64,000 nucleotides of DNA from Pedobacter sp. JY14-1 (GTDB lineage: Bacteria > Bacteroidota > Bacteroidia > Sphingobacteriales > Sphingobacteriaceae), in NCBI RefSeq assembly GCF_029269825.1, contig NZ_JARJHU010000003.1, forward strand, positions 224,475 through 288,474. The letters are read 5' to 3'. This document shows positions 1 to 7,421 of the stretch, in pieces (within the stretch, counting starts at the first letter, position 1; each line of letters starts with the position of its first letter). Under the pieces are notes generated by a model. It worked only from the letters and a program-made list of their open reading frames with translations. It searched no databases and was not told where the DNA came from. The position numbers were made by a program, and so were the translations under genes.

Positions 1-1
1 C

Positions 2-535
2 GGGGGCAGGCAAGCTGGCAATACAGAACTGGACATTACGCTGGCCCGCGGCCTGAACTACTATACGGGTTGCATCTTCGAAGTGAAGACCAATGAAGTC
101 GCAATGGGCAGTATCGGAGGCGGTGGAAGATATGATGACCTGACGGGTATGTTTGGGCTGAAGGGCCTGAGCGGAGTAGGTATTTCTTTTGGCGCTGACC
201 GGATCTATGATGTTCTTCTGGAGCTTGATCTCTTTCCTGCTTCTTCCGCTGTGGGCACAAAGGTACTGATCAGTAACTTTGATGAGAAAGCGGAGCAATA
301 TGCCCTGCCTTTACTTTCCGGTTTGCGGGACGGAGGAATTGCGGCAGAGCTTTACCCGGTAGCTGCAAAGCTGAAAAAGCAACTGGGTTATGCTGACGAC
401 AAGCGTATACCTTACGTCATACTGATCGGCAGCGATGAGATGGAGAGCGGCAAGCTGACGCTGAAGAATATGCAGGACGGAGGTCAGGAAAGGCTGTCGG
501 CTGCGGAGATTATCAGCAAACTGAAGATCAGCTGA
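2..535 (+). CDS. hisS: Histidine--tRNA ligase, C-terminal part (5' end outside window)
   Basis: The last 177 residues of histidyl-tRNA synthetase, which charges tRNA-His in the cytoplasm. The frame is open from the window edge, so the start codon lies upstream. The visible part begins inside the class II catalytic core: ARGLNYYTG is the histidine-binding HisA loop, GGGGRYDDL is the HisB-like glycine/arginine loop, and GISFGADRIYDVL is class II motif 3. Residues after about position 80 of the fragment form the alpha/beta anticodon-binding domain (KVLISNF through YVILIGSDE), which ends at the natural stop. Motif 3 reads ADR where ERL is more usual, a minor variation. Identification is secure. 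Only the 5' truncation by the window is unusual. Confidence 0.95.
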   Translation, partial: GGRQAGNTELDITLARGLNYYTGCIFEVKTNEVAMGSIGGGGRYDDLTGMFGLKGLSGVGISFGADRIYDVLLELDLFPASSAVGTKVLISNFDEKAEQYALPLLSGLRDGGIAAELYPVAAKLKKQLGYADDKRIPYVILIGSDEMESGKLTLKNMQDGGQERLSAAEIISKLKIS

Positions 536-589
536 GGGCGTCTCAAAACAATAGCTCCAAAGTCTTGTTAATCTGGAAAGTACCCGATT

Positions 590-1360
590 ATGAGAGCAAT
601 CTGGAAAGGCGCTATTGGTTTCGGCCTGGTCAATATTCCCGTAAAACTGTATTCGGCTGTTCAGAGCAGCAGCCTGGACCTGGACATGCTGGACGAACGT
701 GATCTCGAACGTATACGTTTCAAGCGTGTCAATGAAAAAACCGGTAAAGAGGTTCCTTACGATCGTATTGTAAAGGGATACCAGGTCAATGAACAGTATG
801 TCATCCTGGATGAAGCTGATTTTGAAGATGCCATGCCGGAAAAGACCAAACTGATCGAGTTGGAGAACTTCGTGAACATTGATGAAATCAGCCCCGTTTA
901 TTATGAGACTTCCTACTATGCTGAGCCTGAAAATCAGGGGAAGAAGGCATATGTACTACTGCAAAAAGCACTGGAAAAATCGGGAAAGGCCGGTGTGGCC
1001 AGGTTTGTACTGAGGAGTACGGAGAACCTCTGTGTCATCCATCCTATGCACAATTTACTGGTCATTACAAAGATCAGGTTTCCGGAAGAAATCCGTTCCG
1101 CAGAAGATATCAATATACCTTCCGCATCAGCCATCAGTAAAAAGGAGCTGGATGTGGGACTTGCGCTGATCCGGCAATACTCATCCGCATTCGATATCAA
1201 GAGCTTCCATGATGAATACAGCATTGCACTAATGAAGATCATTAAGGCAAAAGCGAAGGGAAAACGTGCGACCGTCAAAAAGCTGAAACCAAAGCAAACA
1301 TCGAACGATGATCTCTATGGCCAGCTGATGAAAAGCCTGAGCGAAAGAAAGGGCGCTTAG
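590..1360 (+). CDS. ku: Ku protein, bacterial non-homologous end joining
   Basis: Bacterial Ku, 256 aa, a homodimeric ring that binds DNA double-strand ends and recruits ligase D for end joining. The N-terminus MRAIWKGAIGFGLVNIPVKLY is the family hallmark. The central beta-barrel core follows, and the C-terminus is lysine-rich (KAKAKGKRATVKKLKPKQ), as expected for the DNA-contacting tail. The ATG is at the family-typical position, 54 nt after hisS. No ligD-like ligase is present in this window, although ku and ligD often sit together; the partner must lie elsewhere or be absent. The stop codon overlaps the stop of the convergent receiver gene by 3 nt. Identification is secure. Confidence 0.95.
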   Translation: MRAIWKGAIGFGLVNIPVKLYSAVQSSSLDLDMLDERDLERIRFKRVNEKTGKEVPYDRIVKGYQVNEQYVILDEADFEDAMPEKTKLIELENFVNIDEISPVYYETSYYAEPENQGKKAYVLLQKALEKSGKAGVARFVLRSTENLCVIHPMHNLLVITKIRFPEEIRSAEDINIPSASAISKKELDVGLALIRQYSSAFDIKSFHDEYSIALMKIIKAKAKGKRATVKKLKPKQTSNDDLYGQLMKSLSERKGA

Positions 1361-1749
1361 TATTGTTTTCCGGCAAGGATACCTTCAATCTTATCCAGCA
1401 ACTCGTCGATGTCAAAGGGTTTGGGAAGAAAGCCATTTGGTATATACTCGCCATGCTGGATATTTTCCGAAGTATAGCGTGCAGAGATCATCAGTACAGG
1501 TATATGGGTAGTCTTTGGCTCAGAACGGATCAGCTTCAGGAGTTCCCGGCCGTCGCCGTCAGGAAGCATAATATCCAGTATAATGAGATCGGGCTTAAAG
1601 GCCTCAATATGCATCATCATATCTGCTCCCTTATTTAAACCTGCTACCTTATATGCTTCACTTTGAAGGATCAATGTGATCACATCAAGGATTGCATGGT
1701 TATCTTCAATAACCAGGACATTTTTATAAAGTGCTGTGCTTTTAGGCAA
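1357..1749 (-). CDS. Stand-alone response regulator receiver protein
   Basis: A 130-aa single-domain receiver with no output domain. The acidic pocket is E15-D16, the phospho-acceptor is D59 (LIILDIMLPDG), the switch residue is S89 and the conserved lysine is K110 (LPKPF). Such proteins act as phosphate relays or work by protein contact. No kinase is adjacent, so its partner is unknown. The start is TTG at 1749; no better in-frame ATG or GTG is visible, and a promoter-like TATATTTG lies about 22 nt upstream. It is convergent with ku, sharing a TTAG stop overlap. Receiver identity is certain. The pathway is unknown. Confidence 0.9.
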   Translation of the reverse strand: MPKSTALYKNVLVIEDNHAILDVITLILQSEAYKVAGLNKGADMMMHIEAFKPDLIILDIMLPDGDGRELLKLIRSEPKTTHIPVLMISARYTSENIQHGEYIPNGFLPKPFDIDELLDKIEGILAGKQY

Positions 1750-1771
1750 AATGATATCGATTAAATAAGTA

Positions 1772-1804
1772 CAAATATAATTCTGTAATTGATTTGTTCA
1801 TCAA
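1772..1804 (-). promoter_or_regulatory. Promoter of receiver gene (TTG / TATATTTG)
   Basis: On the minus strand an exact Bacteroidota -7 element, TATATTTG, occupies 1779-1772, and a TTG that can serve as -33 lies at 1804-1802 with a 22-bp spacer. The predicted transcript start is about 10-20 nt before the TTG start codon at 1749, which supports that start. Confidence 0.5.
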
Positions 1805-1932
1805 TTTTTTAAAAGAAATAAACAGAAAGTTTTCAATTATCATCTTAGTCTCATATTTAGGCAGATTTGATAGGTTTGATGAAACTTTGGACAGGTGAAC
1901 CCGTCTTATTGGTAGTTTTTAGTTTTAGGTTT

Positions 1933-1962
1933 TAGGGTGCGGCCGGTAACGACTGCACCCTA
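1933..1962 (+). promoter_or_regulatory. Palindromic operator candidate before the metal-receptor operon
   Basis: An 8-bp inverted repeat, TAGGGTGC (1933-1940) and GCACCCTA (1955-1962), separated by 14 bp. The right arm abuts a -7 element (1963-1970). A dimeric regulator bound here would occlude or contact the promoter of the His/Cys-rich protein and TonB receptor that follow. The regulator is unknown; a metal-responsive one is inferred from the genes downstream. An RNA hairpin is less likely because the palindrome should lie upstream of the transcript start. Confidence 0.45.
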
Positions 1963-1970
1963 TATATTTG
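1963..1970 (+). promoter_or_regulatory. -7 promoter element TATATTTG
   Basis: An exact match to TAnnTTTG, 34 nt before the TTG start of the small His/Cys-rich protein. No clear -33 TTTG is present at 17-23 bp upstream; the palindrome at 1933-1962 occupies that space, which fits a regulated promoter. Confidence 0.5.
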
Positions 1971-2004
1971 TGGCTTCAGATGATTTCAGTAATTTAGTGC
2001 CGCA

Positions 2005-2349
2005 TTGAAGACGAAAATACAACATATCAGGCGGATCGTTTCTATGTTCCTGCTGATGGTTTTTGCCATCGCATTAACTCCTTTTGGTGCTTTTCATCAC
2101 CATGAGGCCATCCCCGGATGTTCGTCTTCTAAGGAAGCAAAATGCACCCATAAGGAGCATGTTCGCAATCATGCCGATACCTGCCTGGTCTGTGCGGCAC
2201 ATTTCGAAAAGAATTTTATCCGCGCCCGTTTAATACAGGCAGTATTTCTGCAGAGCAGCCCTTTTGTGACTAAACAGGTTGCTTTAACTGCCGTCCACAT
2301 CGAGGCGGAAGTACCTTCGCTCAGGGGACCTCCCGAAAATCCAGCCTGA
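2005..2349 (+). CDS. Small His/Cys-rich envelope protein, probably metal-related
   Basis: A 114-aa protein that I do not recognise as a named family. The basic N-terminus is followed by one hydrophobic segment (about residues 13-29, MFLLMVFAIALTPFGAF), a signal anchor or signal peptide. The rest is short and rich in possible metal ligands: HHH at about 31-33, a Cys/His stretch (CSSSKEAKCTHKEH) and a CxxC motif in TCLVCAAH. The TTG at 2005 is chosen because it keeps the positively charged N-terminus; an ATG at 2044 would remove it. The gene precedes a TonB receptor of metal type by 100 nt on the same strand, so a periplasmic metal chaperone or sensor role is inferred. Other small periplasmic proteins with CxxC motifs also sit next to receptors. 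Confidence 0.65.
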   Translation: MKTKIQHIRRIVSMFLLMVFAIALTPFGAFHHHEAIPGCSSSKEAKCTHKEHVRNHADTCLVCAAHFEKNFIRARLIQAVFLQSSPFVTKQVALTAVHIEAEVPSLRGPPENPA

Positions 2350-2449
2350 TCGTCTTCAGGACGTTTTTCCATTATTCAATTTTGAACCCATTGTCAATGA
2401 TGCTGTGCATGGTATGCATAGCCTTTGATAACATTACATTTAAACACAA

Positions 2450-4747
2450 ATGAAAAGAATATATCTTTTGGTATGCTTCATCTGTATGCTGTTTCCGTTC
2501 AGCATGGCGGCATCCGGTCTGGCAGAATTTAAAGGGAAGGTAACAGATGCCGTTACGCATGAACCACTTGCCGGGGCCACAGTCTATATCAGCGATCTCA
2601 AAGCGACCACCACAACCAATGATGAAGGCGCTTTTACACTGAGAAATGTTCCCTCCAGGGGACGCTTCCTGATAGAAGTAAGGTACGTAGGTTATAAAAC
2701 TTATTCACAGGTTGTTGATCTTTCCAGCCCGGAGGGATTGGACATTGCCCTTACCCCCTCGGTCATAGAAAGCGCGGAGATCGTAGTTACCGGCTCTCCC
2801 TTCAGTTCAGACACCAGGACCAATAGCCTGTCTGTGGTGACCGTTGGTAAACAGGAATTATCAAGTGCAGGCGGATCTAACCTGGTTGACGCGATATCCC
2901 GGGTGCCGGGAGTGGCCCAGGTGGGTACAGGCGGAGCTATATCCAAGCCGGTGATCAGGGGACTCGGTTATAACCGGGTACTGACAATGGTGGACGGCGC
3001 CCGGGAGGAAGCCCAGCAATGGGGAGACGAGCATGGCGTTGAAGCAGATCAGTTTGCTGCCTCAAGGGTAGAGATCCTGAAAGGCCCTGCAAGCTTGCTG
3101 TACGGCTCCGATGCACTTGGCGGGGTCATCAACATCATTGATGACCTGGTTCCGCCCCCTGGTACGTTCAATGGTTCATTTACCAGTTCCTATGCCACAA
3201 ACAACGGGCTTACGGCTTCTTCGCTGATGCTCCAGGGTAATGACAACGGCTTTGTTTACCGGGGCCGGGCTTCTTACAAAAATGCATACGGATTTAGCTA
3301 TAAAGACGCGGTCGTGCCCAATTCCGGCTTCAATGAATTTAACCTGAGCGGTATGGCAGGCGTCAACAAAAGCTGGGGTTATTCGCACCTTACCTTTTCC
3401 AGATTCAATACGAATATCGGATTGGTAGAAGAGGGGCCTGATGAAAATGGTATCTATTTAGATGTGCAGGGCAACCCGGTTAGTAACGCTGATGCCCGTT
3501 CCAGAAGGCCCGGGCTTCCTTACCAGGACATTAACCATTACCGTACAGCACTGAACAGTAACATTATTCTTGGTAAAGGCCAGTTAAAGACTACGTTTGC
3601 ATTCCAGCAGAACCAGAGAAAGGAGTTTGAAGAAAGCGCTCAGGAGCCAGGTCTGAACCTTCGCCTGAATTCCTTTACTTACGATGTGAAGTATTATTTT
3701 CCCAATGCAGGCAAATGGGAACCGGCAATAGGCCTGCAGGGAATGTACCAGGATAATCTCAATAAAGGCGATGAATTTCTCATCCCCGACTACCGGTCCG
3801 ATAATGTCGGTGCCTTCCTGTACCTGAAGCGCAATTTTGAAAAAGGCGCAGTTAATATCGGCGCACGATATGATTATAAAAAGATAGCCGGTAAGGAGTT
3901 GATCCATGACGATGAACAAGTGTTCAGCGCCTTCCGCAACAGCTTCTCGAATGTATCGGGTTCGCTGGGCTTTTCATTTGAAGTAGCAAAGGACCTGGTT
4001 TTGAAAGGTAATGCAGGCTCTGGCTTCAGGGCACCGAACATTGCTGAGCTTGGGGCCAATGGCCGTCACGAAGGTACTTTCCGTTATGAGATCGGCAACA
4101 GCGACCTGAAGCAGGAAACCAGCCTGCAATTTGACCTTGGCCTGGAGTATGCAGCCAATAAAGTTACTTTTGGTATCAATGCGTATGCGAACCGGATCTA
4201 TAACTACATCTATCCTGGTAATTTTAACAATGAAACCATTGGTCTCGAAAATGAGGCGGGCGATACGGAGACTTTACCCGTCTACCGGTTTGTGCAGACC
4301 AATGCAGACCTCATCGGCGGAGAAGCCAGTATAGACTTTCACCTGGTCAGATCGGTCCATTTTGAAAACTCGTTTGCCTATGTAAAAGCGACCAACCGCG
4401 CAAACGATATGCCGCTACCTTTTATTCCAGCCGCCACCCTCAACAACGAACTGCGTTTTGAGCCTTCTGTCAAAGGGCTGGACGACAGCTATATCAAGGT
4501 GGGTGTTAGCAACGTGTTCAGGCAATCCCGTTTTGACAGCTTCGAGACCCAGACCTCCGGATACACACTGCTGGACGCGGGCATCGGTACCTCGGTGAAG
4601 ACCCCGAAAGGTAAGCTGAACTTATGGATCACAGGGCAGAATTTATTAAACAAAACTTATTACAATCACCTGAGCAGGTATAAGCCGGCGGGAATCTATA
4701 ACCCGGGGCGGAATATTGTGTTCGGAATAACTGTTCCGTTCTTGTAA
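2450..4747 (+). CDS. TonB-dependent outer membrane receptor, metal (ZnuD-like) type
   Basis: A 765-aa outer membrane receptor that imports a ligand using TonB energy. Signal peptide at residues 1-21; carboxypeptidase-regulatory-like beta-sandwich at about 25-105 (GKVTDAVTHEPLAGATVYI); plug at about 110-230; then a 22-strand barrel ending in a C-terminal phenylalanine-leucine pair. The plug carries PVIRGLGYNRVL followed by QQWGDEHG and VEILKGPASLLYGSDALGGV. This pattern is shared with receptors for zinc, copper and related metals; the WGDEHG stretch offers Asp, Glu and His ligands. The substrate is inferred, not shown. It is preceded by a His/Cys-rich small protein and a palindromic promoter, and followed by a hairpin at 4760-4793. 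A siderophore or haem substrate cannot be excluded. Confidence 0.9.
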   Translation: MKRIYLLVCFICMLFPFSMAASGLAEFKGKVTDAVTHEPLAGATVYISDLKATTTTNDEGAFTLRNVPSRGRFLIEVRYVGYKTYSQVVDLSSPEGLDIALTPSVIESAEIVVTGSPFSSDTRTNSLSVVTVGKQELSSAGGSNLVDAISRVPGVAQVGTGGAISKPVIRGLGYNRVLTMVDGAREEAQQWGDEHGVEADQFAASRVEILKGPASLLYGSDALGGVINIIDDLVPPPGTFNGSFTSSYATNNGLTASSLMLQGNDNGFVYRGRASYKNAYGFSYKDAVVPNSGFNEFNLSGMAGVNKSWGYSHLTFSRFNTNIGLVEEGPDENGIYLDVQGNPVSNADARSRRPGLPYQDINHYRTALNSNIILGKGQLKTTFAFQQNQRKEFEESAQEPGLNLRLNSFTYDVKYYFPNAGKWEPAIGLQGMYQDNLNKGDEFLIPDYRSDNVGAFLYLKRNFEKGAVNIGARYDYKKIAGKELIHDDEQVFSAFRNSFSNVSGSLGFSFEVAKDLVLKGNAGSGFRAPNIAELGANGRHEGTFRYEIGNSDLKQETSLQFDLGLEYAANKVTFGINAYANRIYNYIYPGNFNNETIGLENEAGDTETLPVYRFVQTNADLIGGEASIDFHLVRSVHFENSFAYVKATNRANDMPLPFIPAATLNNELRFEPSVKGLDDSYIKVGVSNVFRQSRFDSFETQTSGYTLLDAGIGTSVKTPKGKLNLWITGQNLLNKTYYNHLSRYKPAGIYNPGRNIVFGITVPFL

Positions 4748-4759
4748 ATAATGATTAGC

Positions 4760-4793
4760 TTAGGGTCAGCATCACCTTTGTTGCTGACCCTAA
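4760..4793 (+). terminator. Stem-loop after TonB receptor
   Basis: A perfect 12-bp stem, TTAGGGTCAGCA (4760-4771) and TGCTGACCCTAA (4782-4793), with a 10-nt loop, placed 13 nt after the receptor stop and 11 nt before the hydrolase ATG. It lacks a strong T-run (AAATCT follows), so it may be a partial terminator, an attenuator or an mRNA-end stabiliser. Confidence 0.5.
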
Positions 4794-4803
4794 AATCTAA
4801 CCT

Positions 4804-5790
4804 ATGTTCAAAAGAATAGCAGTAGCATTTATCCTCTTGTGGAGCACTTCCCAGGTGCTCTTTGCACAAAAAGCAGACACGCTGTCCATAACGCTTGATG
4901 GTGTAAAATATCCGTATCCGGTCAGCTATTATCCGATACACACGGAAGGCCAGGACCTTAGAATGGCCTATATGGATATCGCACCGGCCAGGCCCAATGG
5001 CCGCACGGTCATGCTTTTTCACGGCAAGAACTTTGGAGGCTATTACTGGACTTCTGTGATCAAATCATTAAGCAGCCGGGGCTTCCGTGTCCTTGTACCA
5101 GACCAGATCGGTTTCGGAAAGTCATCTAAGCCCTTCATCCACTATAGCTTTCACCAGATGGCCAGGTGGAGCAAGGCCCTGCTGGATACCCTGAAGATAT
5201 CAAAGGCCAGCGTGCTTGGCCACTCCATGGGCGGAATGCTGGCCACCAGGTTTGCACTGATGTACCCTGAAACTACGGAAAAACTTTTGCTCGAAAACCC
5301 GATAGGACTGGAAGATTACCGCAGGTTCATTCCGTATGCGACCACTGAAGAACACTACCGCACGGAACTGAGAACTACCGCTGAAAGCATCCGTAAATAT
5401 TACCAGTCTTCTTACTTCACCTACTGGAAGGCCGAGTATGAAGAACTGGTCAGGATAGCAGGCGGTGTGACTACCAGTGCTGATTTTCCCAGGTGGGCAA
5501 GGGTAGCCGCAATGACCTATACCATGATCTATGAACAGCCCGTTGTCTACGAATTCTATAATGTGCGGGTTCCCACAGTCCTGTTTATCGGAAAAGAAGA
5601 CAAGACCATCGTCGGCAAAGCATTATTAAGCCCCGATCAGCAAGCCATCTACGGACAGTATAAATTGCTGGGTAAACAAACAGCGGCTAAAATACCAGGG
5701 GCAAAGCTTATCGAGTTCGATGCCTGCGGGCATATTCCGCACATAGAGATACCGGCAGAGTTTAATGTAGCGTTGCTCGGGAGCCTGTAG
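4804..5790 (+). CDS. Secreted alpha/beta hydrolase
   Basis: A 328-aa serine hydrolase of the alpha/beta fold, probably exported: residues 1-21 form a signal peptide ending near LFAQK. The oxyanion region is LFHGKNFGG (71-79), the nucleophile elbow is GHSMGG with S141, the acid is probably D266 (FIGKEDKT) and the catalytic histidine H310 (CGHIPH), so the triad is complete. A family-like segment VLVPDQIGFGKSSKP precedes the elbow. The substrate is unknown; homologues of this shape are esterases, haloperoxidase-like or epoxide hydrolase-like. It starts 56 nt after the metal receptor and could be cotranscribed past the hairpin there. Its 3' end faces the Gfo/Idh gene with a 7-nt gap. Confidence 0.85.
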   Translation: MFKRIAVAFILLWSTSQVLFAQKADTLSITLDGVKYPYPVSYYPIHTEGQDLRMAYMDIAPARPNGRTVMLFHGKNFGGYYWTSVIKSLSSRGFRVLVPDQIGFGKSSKPFIHYSFHQMARWSKALLDTLKISKASVLGHSMGGMLATRFALMYPETTEKLLLENPIGLEDYRRFIPYATTEEHYRTELRTTAESIRKYYQSSYFTYWKAEYEELVRIAGGVTTSADFPRWARVAAMTYTMIYEQPVVYEFYNVRVPTVLFIGKEDKTIVGKALLSPDQQAIYGQYKLLGKQTAAKIPGAKLIEFDACGHIPHIEIPAEFNVALLGSL

Positions 5791-5797
5791 CTTTTGT

Positions 5798-6808
5798 TTA
5801 AGCCTCCAGGATTTCCAGCTGAGCGAGAACCTGCGCCTGTGTTACCGGGTAAGGTACATCATTTACAATACTTTGGTATACGGCCTCAAATAAGGGCAGG
5901 TAGTTGCCGCGCCTCGAAGGCAGGTATTCTACAGTCCTGTTCCCTTCTTCGTCAATAAGGGTCAGTTTTCCTTCATTCCCAGGTGCTTCGATTCCATATG
6001 CCGGGTTGTCCAGCTTCATGCCGGCAAGCAGTTGTTCCTCCTGTATATCGGATCGGTTCTTATGTAACGTACCCGATGCGCCATTCACTACAAATGCCGG
6101 CAGCGGATCCACCAGTAACAGATTTGCATGTACAAAAACATTTACGCTGTCCGGGTAACTCAGGTGAATGGAAAAATAATCATCTACCTTAGTGTCCCTG
6201 CGGTTTTTGCCGAGTACTTTATAAAAGGACAGGGGCGTGCCAAAAATGCTGATCGCCTGGTCAAGCAGGTGCGGTGCCAGGTCATACATCAGACCACTTG
6301 CGGCATAAGGTTCTTCCTTGAATACTTTGGGGCCGATAGATGCACGGTAACGGTCATAACGGAAATGCACCTCACTCAACTTGCCTAATCTTCCGCTTTC
6401 GATGACGTCCTTTACTACATTATAGTCGGTATCCCACCGCCGGTTTTGATAGAAAAAGATCTTCCTGCCCACACTTTCAGCCAGGGCAAACAGCTCCTTT
6501 GCTTCCGCCGAGGTAGCCGTAAAGGGCTTCTCCACCAGGATATGTTTTCCAGCCTTCAGCGAGCGCGCCGCATACTCATAATGGGTATAGTTAGGCGTAT
6601 TGATGATCATCAGTTCAATGGCCTCGTCAGCAATGATGTCGTCAATCGTATCATAGCTGATCACGCCGGGGTAATCGATGGCTGCAGCTTTTCTGGTCCT
6701 TTCCGTAACGGCATGAAGTTTCAGTCCGGGATGTGCATGTACAAAGGGGGCATGAAAGACCCTTCCCGACATACCGTAAGCCATAATACCGGTTATAATT
6801 TGTCTCAT
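5798..6808 (-). CDS. Gfo/Idh/MocA family NAD(P)-dependent oxidoreductase
   Basis: A 336-aa cytoplasmic oxidoreductase acting on sugars, inositols or related compounds; the substrate cannot be told from the sequence. The N-terminal Rossmann domain starts GIMAYGMSGRVFHAP, where the usual GxGxxG appears as GxxAYGMSG. LMIINTPNYTHYEYAARSLKAGKHILVEKPF includes the EKP motif whose lysine is catalytic in the family. The C-terminal alpha/beta domain has RYDRYRASIG and the expected GLMYDLAPHLLDQAI segment with its conserved histidine. No signal peptide. It is a single gene, divergent from a small conserved gene, and its promoter overlaps a palindrome at 6863-6882. Confidence 0.9.
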   Translation of the reverse strand: MRQIITGIMAYGMSGRVFHAPFVHAHPGLKLHAVTERTRKAAAIDYPGVISYDTIDDIIADEAIELMIINTPNYTHYEYAARSLKAGKHILVEKPFTATSAEAKELFALAESVGRKIFFYQNRRWDTDYNVVKDVIESGRLGKLSEVHFRYDRYRASIGPKVFKEEPYAASGLMYDLAPHLLDQAISIFGTPLSFYKVLGKNRRDTKVDDYFSIHLSYPDSVNVFVHANLLLVDPLPAFVVNGASGTLHKNRSDIQEEQLLAGMKLDNPAYGIEAPGNEGKLTLIDEEGNRTVEYLPSRRGNYLPLFEAVYQSIVNDVPYPVTQAQVLAQLEILEA

Positions 6809-6862
6809 TTTGTTTTGTTAGTGATGGGTTATTGCTCAGCAGAAACCGCCCGGGGCAGAATC

Positions 6863-6882
6863 ATTTGCTAAAAATAGCAAAT
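6863..6882 (-). promoter_or_regulatory. Palindrome overlapping the Gfo/Idh promoter
   Basis: A perfect inverted repeat, ATTTGCTA-AAAA-TAGCAAAT (8-4-8). On the minus strand the centre reads TATTTTTA, a 7-of-8 match to the -7 element, placing the transcript start about 50 nt before the oxidoreductase ATG. The arrangement fits a repressor operator covering the -7 element. No regulator gene is adjacent. Confidence 0.45.
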
Positions 6883-6931
6883 CCATTACTAAAGCCTGAA
6901 ACTAAATGCAATAAAGATTACCCCTGAACCG

Positions 6932-6939
6932 TATCTTTG
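6932..6939 (+). promoter_or_regulatory. -7 element TATCTTTG, very close to the start codon
   Basis: An exact TAnnTTTG match ending 5 nt before the ATG at 6945. Transcription from it would begin at or next to the ATG, giving a leaderless or nearly leaderless message. No matching -33 element is seen. Confidence 0.4.
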
Positions 6940-6944
6940 CAGGA

Positions 6945-7292
6945 ATGAAACCAGCCGAAATACATGCAAGATGGAAGCAGCTGCAGGAAAGGATCGCAGC
7001 AGCGTTCGACAGCGAAGCGCCCGACCTTAAAGTCGTACTCTTTCTCATCGGGGTGCAGGAACTGGGGAAGGGCCCGGGCAGGTTCAGCAAGCGGCAGAAG
7101 GAAGAGCTGATGCATATCGCCACCTGCAGGCTGTTGAGTGAAATGGGCTTCTACGAACTGGAAGGACTGGATCAGGATGGCTGGCCCCACTGGAAACTGA
7201 TCAAGCCGGTTCCTTCTTATGCACTTATGGAGCAGGAGCTTTTGTTGAAATCACTTGCGATACAATATTTCGAGGATATTTACGAACAGTAA
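6945..7292 (+). CDS. Conserved hypothetical protein, 115 aa
   Basis: A 115-aa soluble, mostly helical protein with no signal peptide or membrane segment. I do not recognise a named family. Conserved-looking features are an internal LKVVLFLIGVQELGKGPGRF segment and a C-terminal stretch rich in aromatic and acidic residues (AIQYFEDIYEQ). The ATG is the only sensible start. Codon use resembles its neighbours, and it has its own -7 element, so it is treated as real. It is transcribed away from the Gfo/Idh gene and ends before a shared bidirectional terminator. Function unknown. Confidence 0.7.
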   Translation: MKPAEIHARWKQLQERIAAAFDSEAPDLKVVLFLIGVQELGKGPGRFSKRQKEELMHIATCRLLSEMGFYELEGLDQDGWPHWKLIKPVPSYALMEQELLLKSLAIQYFEDIYEQ

Positions 7293-7362
7293 GGCTGACG
7301 GGCAAGTGCTCCGCTGCCGGTCCGGAAAATCATTAAAAAACGGAAACCCGGTAAAATAAAAG

Positions 7363-7389
7363 ACCCGAAATATCAGAGATATTCCGGGT
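7363..7389 (-). terminator. Terminator between convergent genes
   Basis: A 12-bp stem with one mismatch, ACCCGAAATATC (7363-7374) and GATATTCCGGGT (7378-7389), with a 3-nt loop. On the minus strand it is followed by TCTTTTATTTT, so it is a good intrinsic terminator for the OmpA gene. On the plus strand the T-tract is weaker, but it may also end the 115-aa gene. Confidence 0.75.
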
Positions 7390-7421
7390 TCTCGTTTTAT
7401 AGGTAGATGTAAATGTGCTGA

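Noticed and set aside
4760..4793. Riboswitch before the alpha/beta hydrolase
   Set aside because: Only a simple hairpin of 34 nt is present; there is no complex conserved fold or leader of suitable length.
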